NCBI GenBank assembly: GCA_964517175.1 | Contig: CAZFBU010000046.1 | Span: forward strand, 1-26,573 | Direction of reading: 5' to 3' | Source: JADJNW01 sp964517175 | Lineage (GTDB): Bacteria; Bacteroidota; Bacteroidia; Chitinophagales; Saprospiraceae | DNA: 26,573 bases | In this document: piece after piece, positions 23,557 to 26,573 of the stretch | Numbering within the stretch: position 1 is the stretch's first letter | Layout: each line of letters begins with the position of its first letter | The notes under the pieces: model-generated | The model's input: the letters and a program-made list of their open reading frames with translations, nothing else | Database searches by the model: none | What the model was told of the DNA's origin: nothing | Program-made: the position numbers and the translations under genes

Positions 23557-23673
23557 GTTCGGTCGTTGAATCTATATGATAAAGCGATAAAGTTAAGCAA
23601 TAAACAGGAAAGACCGGTTCAATGTTTAAACAATAAAAATTTAAACAAGATAACCCTGAAAACTGCGTAGTTG

Positions 23674-24177
23674 TTACAACAGTTTTTGAATGGCGCGCTT
23701 CACCCGGAAGGATTTCGGGCTGATGAAGCTCCAGAAGTGGTGCTGCAGCTTGCCGTCGCGGTCGATGATATATTTGTGGAAATTCCAGAAAGGAGCGAGA
23801 TTGGTTTTGCCATTGCGGCGCTTGTCGGCGAGAAACTGAAAAAGGGCATCGGCGCGATTGCCTTTTACGTGAATTTTATCAAAAATGGGAAAGGACGTGT
23901 TGTACGTATCCACACAAAAATGCTCGATATTGCTGCCGTTCAGTGGCTCCTGCTGGCCAAAATCATTCGACGGGAAAGCCAGCACTTCAAAACCCTGATC
24001 GCGATATTCCTGATAGATTTTTTCCAAAGCCTGGAGTTGCGGTGTAAAGGCACATTGCGAAGCGGTATTGACGATCAGCAGCACTTTCCCTTCATATTGG
24101 GATAATTCGATGGGATTACCGGCGAGGTCATTTACAGTAAATGGATAAACCGTATGCGGTGCAACAGTAGTATTCAT
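23674..24177 (-). CDS. Glutathione peroxidase family thiol peroxidase (Gpx)
   Basis: Reduces hydrogen or organic peroxides. In bacteria without glutathione, these Cys-type enzymes normally take electrons from thioredoxin. 167 residues from the ATG at 24177; the longer ATG at 24186 is possible. The catalytic tetrad is readable: C42 in NTASQCAFTPQ, Q76 in FPSNDFGQQEP, and W131-N132 in APFWNFHKYIID. The usual CGF after the Cys is CAF here. A second Cys, C88 in EHFCVDTYN, fits the resolving Cys. No signal peptide, so cytoplasmic. Located 117 bp upstream of bshB1 on the same strand; a use of bacillithiol as reductant is possible but not supported beyond proximity. Confidence 0.92.
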   Translation of the reverse strand: MNTTVAPHTVYPFTVNDLAGNPIELSQYEGKVLLIVNTASQCAFTPQLQALEKIYQEYRDQGFEVLAFPSNDFGQQEPLNGSNIEHFCVDTYNTSFPIFDKIHVKGNRADALFQFLADKRRNGKTNLAPFWNFHKYIIDRDGKLQHHFWSFISPKSFRVKRAIQKLL

Positions 24178-24242
24178 GGGCATCATTCATTTCAGATTTA
24201 AATAAACCCATAACGACTTAGGAGAGAAATGGTTCACTGCAA

Positions 24243-24719
24243 TTATCGGCCCCGCTGAACGAGCTTTGGGCTTTTGGTGGTGTTGGATTGGAGGTCAAGG
24301 GTTTGTCGGTAAACATTGCGCATCTGATCGAAATAAGTGATTTCCACATTAAAATCGACGTTGATTTTCTCATCGGCGGTCGCTTCCAGCAGAATGCTAT
24401 ATACTTTGCCACGCCCGAGTTCGTGCCCGGCGAAGGCATTTTTTACGATGATATCGCGGCGGTCGCGCACAAAAAGGGACGTGAGCGTTGCTACTTCGCC
24501 ATTGTTTTTGATTTTGAGAAAAGCGTCTCTACCCAACGGCGATATTTGGAAAGACTCCAGTGCAAGCAAGGGTTTGACCTGCTCCCGCTTTTTCTTGCGG
24601 CGTCCGGAGAGAATAAAAGGGAGGGATACGAGCAGCAGCAGAATTCCGATGAGCACGCCCCAATGCACGGGCGTGAAAGATTGCGTGAGATTTTGCATTT
24701 CTGCCAGGAAGGTTTCCAT
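24243..24719 (-). CDS. Single-TM protein with periplasmic or cytoplasmic beta domain, unknown
   Basis: 158 residues from the ATG at 24719. One hydrophobic segment (about 19-37, HWGVLIGILLLLVSLPFIL) is followed by a strongly basic stop-transfer patch SGRRKKKREQ. The rest (about 50-145) is beta-rich with alternating hydrophobic residues (FLKIKNNGEVATLTSLFV, KINVDFNVEITYFD), suggesting an immunoglobulin-like or similar sandwich. By the positive-inside rule the basic patch and the C-terminal domain should be cytoplasmic. I recognise no family. It is read in the same direction as Gpx and the SH3 lipoprotein, with gaps of 65 and 81 bp. Confidence 0.72.
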   Translation of the reverse strand: METFLAEMQNLTQSFTPVHWGVLIGILLLLVSLPFILSGRRKKKREQVKPLLALESFQISPLGRDAFLKIKNNGEVATLTSLFVRDRRDIIVKNAFAGHELGRGKVYSILLEATADEKINVDFNVEITYFDQMRNVYRQTLDLQSNTTKSPKLVQRGR

Positions 24720-24800
24720 AATGTGAAGTTGGGTGTAGCTTTCAATCAGTGGCTAATTTAGCAAATTATCACCTTGTAAAGAAAGTTATTCCTGAAAATT

Positions 24801-25592
24801 TCAATTGCCTTTTTGCAAGGTGGTGAGCAGCCAGCGCTCGCCGGGCTGACGCGTAAAAACGGCAGCGCGATCATTCGGACGTCCGAGGTATTTGCCATAG
24901 ACGAAGCCTTCTTTGCCATCAGCTAATTTTACTTTCACCCAGGGGTGCGTCTCCCCGCTGATGGTTTCTGTTTTGTCTGAATATTCGAGCACCTGAACGA
25001 TGTCATAGGAAATTGTTTTCAAAATGCGACTATTCAAATCAGGTGTTTCGCGCATGCGCACACCCTCGCCGGTGATGGCGCCAAAAATCTCCGCTTCGTA
25101 GCTATCCGGAAAAGTCGCCACGTAATAGGGCGCGGTGAACCGCTGGCGATCAGCGCTGAAGCCACCACCCTGCGCCAGAGTGTTTTCCAGCACCTGCCAG
25201 AGTTCGGAGTTGCCTTGCTGGCTATCCAGCTTCCAGTATTCGACGAATGCCGCCAGGGTATTTTCATCCGGAGCATCGCTTTTTACATCTTCAGCGACTA
25301 ATTCCAGCAAACCAAACTTATTTTTCTGAGCGATAATTCCAAACAAATGATCGCGAAAAACAAAGAAACTGGTGTCGGTTTGTCCGGCATCAATGGGATA
25401 CAATTTGCCGACTTCAACGATTTGCTCGGCTGGTAAGAGGTCAGGTCCGTGAAAAACAATTTGCTCATAAACCTGGCGCAGCGAGTCGCGATTCAGTGGC
25501 TCCGGCATGCCCGTGTTGGTGTCATTGGCATTGTTGCTGTTGCAAGCCAAAAGTAAAAATGTGCAGATGATGAAAAGTAAAGTCGGTCGCAT
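24801..25592 (-). CDS. SH3-domain lipoprotein
   Basis: 263 residues from the ATG at 25592, which gives a lipoprotein signal (MRPTLLFIICTFLLLA followed by C17, lipobox LLAC); an upstream start at 25625 is rejected because it places charged and aromatic residues before the signal. A spacer rich in Asn/Asp (NSNNANDTNTGM) follows the Cys. The central part (about 35-165) has no recognised family. Residues about 175-245 are a bacterial SH3 (SH3b) domain: GEGVRMRETPDLNSRIL, IVQVLEYSD, WVKVKLADGKEGFVYGKYLG. SH3b domains often bind cell-wall peptides. Likely a periplasmic or outer-membrane lipoprotein of the envelope. Confidence 0.85.
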   Translation of the reverse strand: MRPTLLFIICTFLLLACNSNNANDTNTGMPEPLNRDSLRQVYEQIVFHGPDLLPAEQIVEVGKLYPIDAGQTDTSFFVFRDHLFGIIAQKNKFGLLELVAEDVKSDAPDENTLAAFVEYWKLDSQQGNSELWQVLENTLAQGGGFSADRQRFTAPYYVATFPDSYEAEIFGAITGEGVRMRETPDLNSRILKTISYDIVQVLEYSDKTETISGETHPWVKVKLADGKEGFVYGKYLGRPNDRAAVFTRQPGERWLLTTLQKGN

Positions 25593-25613
25593 GTTGTAAA
25601 GTTGGTTTGGGTA

Positions 25614-25621
25614 GAAATATA
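25614..25621 (-). promoter_or_regulatory. Candidate -7 box for the SH3 lipoprotein gene
   Basis: On the minus strand TATATTTC matches TAnnTTTG except for the last base, 21 bp upstream of the ATG. A TTG (read on the minus strand at 25647-25645) lies 23 bp further upstream, at the edge of the accepted -33 spacing. Confidence 0.35.
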
Positions 25622-25634
25622 GCAATTTTTTGGG

Positions 25635-25653
25635 AAAAGCATTTCAAAAATGC
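25635..25653 (-). terminator. Possible weak terminator after the 6-TM gene
   Basis: On the minus strand GCATTT and AAATGC pair around a 3-nt loop and TTTT follows. It starts 7 bp after the stop of the gene at 25661. The stem is short and AT-rich, and it overlaps the -33 candidate of the next gene, so confidence is low. Confidence 0.3.
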
Positions 25654-25660
25654 GTTGAAA

Positions 25661-26338
25661 TCACTCTTCTTCCGGCAGGTCATCGAGGATGTCTTCCTGA
25701 GTGGTTTCGATGGCTGTTTTCACTTGCCAGACGGCGCTGCGCGCCCCCAAAAAGCCCATCAATGCAACGATCCAGAAGAAAGGGTAGCCCATTTTAATCG
25801 CCGAAACAAAAGATGAATCCTCCCCGAAGCCGGGCAATAAACGCACGGTAGCCAGGCTGAGCGGAATGGTCATTACGATTCCGATCGCCACATAAAATCC
25901 GTGGGAAAGACGTACGCGCCGCAGCAACTTCAGCGTCACCAGGTGAATGGAAAAGGAGATGAGCAACACCACCAGCACGAGCAACCCGACAAAAATGTAG
26001 AAATTGAAATACCCGTACAATTGGGTGTGAATGCTGAACAAAATGGTTTTGGAGAGAAAGAAAGCGATCAGCGTTGCCGGGTAAATTTCTAATATTGCCT
26101 GTCCGAGTTCCAGCCAGGGCGTCCGATGGATAATGCGAAACGGAATGGCGTAGGCGACAACCGCCAAGAGTGCAATAAAAAAAACCGAGTAGTGCAGGTG
26201 CGATAGCCACGCCAGACTCTCCCAGCCGACGATCTGGGTCAACTCACCGAGCCAGAGCGCATTGGACAAGATCGCCAGCGCAATCGGAAAAAGGGTTAAT
26301 GGGAGCCAGTTGTGTCGAATTCGGGTTGCTTCTTGCAT
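25661..26338 (-). CDS. Six-TM integral membrane protein, unknown function
   Basis: 225 residues from the ATG at 26338; a TTG at 26356 would add six residues and is less likely. Six hydrophobic segments can be seen: about 12-32, 48-68, 78-105, 112-136, 147-168 and 185-202, with short loops between. The C-terminus is acidic (TTQEDILDDLPEEE). No motif I recognise. It is transcribed toward the SH3 lipoprotein, with 68 bp between the two, and stands next to the hairpin repeat at the right edge of the window. Confidence 0.8.
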   Translation of the reverse strand: MQEATRIRHNWLPLTLFPIALAILSNALWLGELTQIVGWESLAWLSHLHYSVFFIALLAVVAYAIPFRIIHRTPWLELGQAILEIYPATLIAFFLSKTILFSIHTQLYGYFNFYIFVGLLVLVVLLISFSIHLVTLKLLRRVRLSHGFYVAIGIVMTIPLSLATVRLLPGFGEDSSFVSAIKMGYPFFWIVALMGFLGARSAVWQVKTAIETTQEDILDDLPEEE

Positions 26339-26436
26339 GACAATGTAGAAACGCAAAAAAAGTGGAAAACTTGTATGAAGGGGAAAACCATACCTGCGTT
26401 TGACTGAAAAACACGAGTCATCCCGAATTTTAAAAA

Positions 26437-26573
26437 TGCCCCGTTAGGGGCAAAATACCTGCCTGCCGGCAGGCAGGTGGGTAGATATTTGCAAAGAACA
26501 CGTCTTAGCGTGCCATCGGTACGCGTTATAAAGCATACCTATCCCATCGGGATGCCTTTGGCGCGGCATGCAA
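26437..26573. repeat. Cluster of four short hairpins, probable REP-like dispersed repeat (continues off the right edge)
   Basis: Four dyads in 117 bp: TGCCCC/GGGGCA with loop GTTA (26437-26452); a perfect 22-bp palindrome built on CCTGCC and GGCAGG (26457-26478); GCGTGCC/GGTACGC with loop ATC and one mismatch (26508-26524); and ATCCC/GGGAT with loop ATC (26541-26553). No coding frame is convincing here. The density of dyads and the recurring Y-CC-ATC-GG-R core are typical of intergenic repeat families. Whether copies exist elsewhere in the genome cannot be seen. Confidence 0.6.

Noticed and set aside
23650..23673. Short AACT/AGTT dyad after the Gpx stop as terminator
   Set aside because: The stem has only four pairs and no T-tract follows, too weak to support.
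1..26573. CRISPR array, prophage, integron or defence island
   Set aside because: No spacer-repeat arrays, no phage structural, integrase, transposase or nuclease genes were seen; gene content is housekeeping, envelope and redox.

Overview
The window looks like a chromosomal segment of a Bacteroidota bacterium, most likely from the Saprospiria or a related class. The indications are a bacillithiol deacetylase (BshB1), many lipoproteins and Sec-exported proteins, an outer-membrane barrel ending in Phe, a TlpA-type thioredoxin with a large N-terminal domain, a 2TM-domain protein, almost no Shine-Dalgarno sequences, and recurrent TAnnTTTG-like -7 promoter boxes. It is a draft assembly: a run of exactly 100 Ns (8911-9010) cuts off the end of a glycosyltransferase, and the left edge truncates an MFS transporter. 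Species placement is inference. I see no phage, transposase, CRISPR array, tRNA or rRNA.

Layout. 1-1094 (-) is a partial MFS transporter. 1286-1690 (+) is a small exported Lys/Ala-rich protein that converges, over a strong stem-loop, with an exported M24 metallopeptidase (1737-3089, -). galE (3242-4273, +) is divergent from the peptidase, and chrA (4469-5593, +) follows after a spacer carrying an imperfect direct repeat and a perfect palindrome. 5726-8899 (+) is a 1057-residue exported BNR/sortilin-like propeller protein. After the gap come a membrane GT2 glycosyltransferase (-) and a small membrane protein (-), then a TlpA-like thioredoxin (+), a zinc-ribbon protein (-), and an exported beta-helix protein with a C-terminal PA14 domain (+).

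15007-18438 is the most coherent unit, a tight four-gene cluster: lipoprotein alpha/beta hydrolase, DUF427 protein, egtB and egtD. It encodes the two core ergothioneine enzymes without egtA, egtC or egtE. egtB carries five perfect copies of a 7-bp tandem repeat in its interdomain linker, so gain or loss of one copy would shift the frame.

18439-26338 holds housekeeping and envelope genes: a 4-TM protein, a 2TM-domain protein, an outer-membrane barrel, an exported TPR-like protein, a lytic transglycosylase, bshB1, a glutathione-peroxidase-family enzyme, a one-TM protein, an SH3 lipoprotein and a 6-TM protein. Together with egtBD, bshB1 and the peroxidase suggest a cell that makes two low-molecular-weight thiols. 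The right edge (26437-26573) contains a cluster of four short hairpins that looks like a dispersed REP-like repeat running off the window.

Genes are dense. The longest span without a gene is 297 bp (20280-20576), and two convergent gene pairs have touching or overlapping stop codons. I did not find a clearly new multi-gene defence or metabolic system. The best leads are the heptamer repeat in egtB, the egtBD/DUF427/hydrolase cluster, and the hairpin repeat at the right edge.
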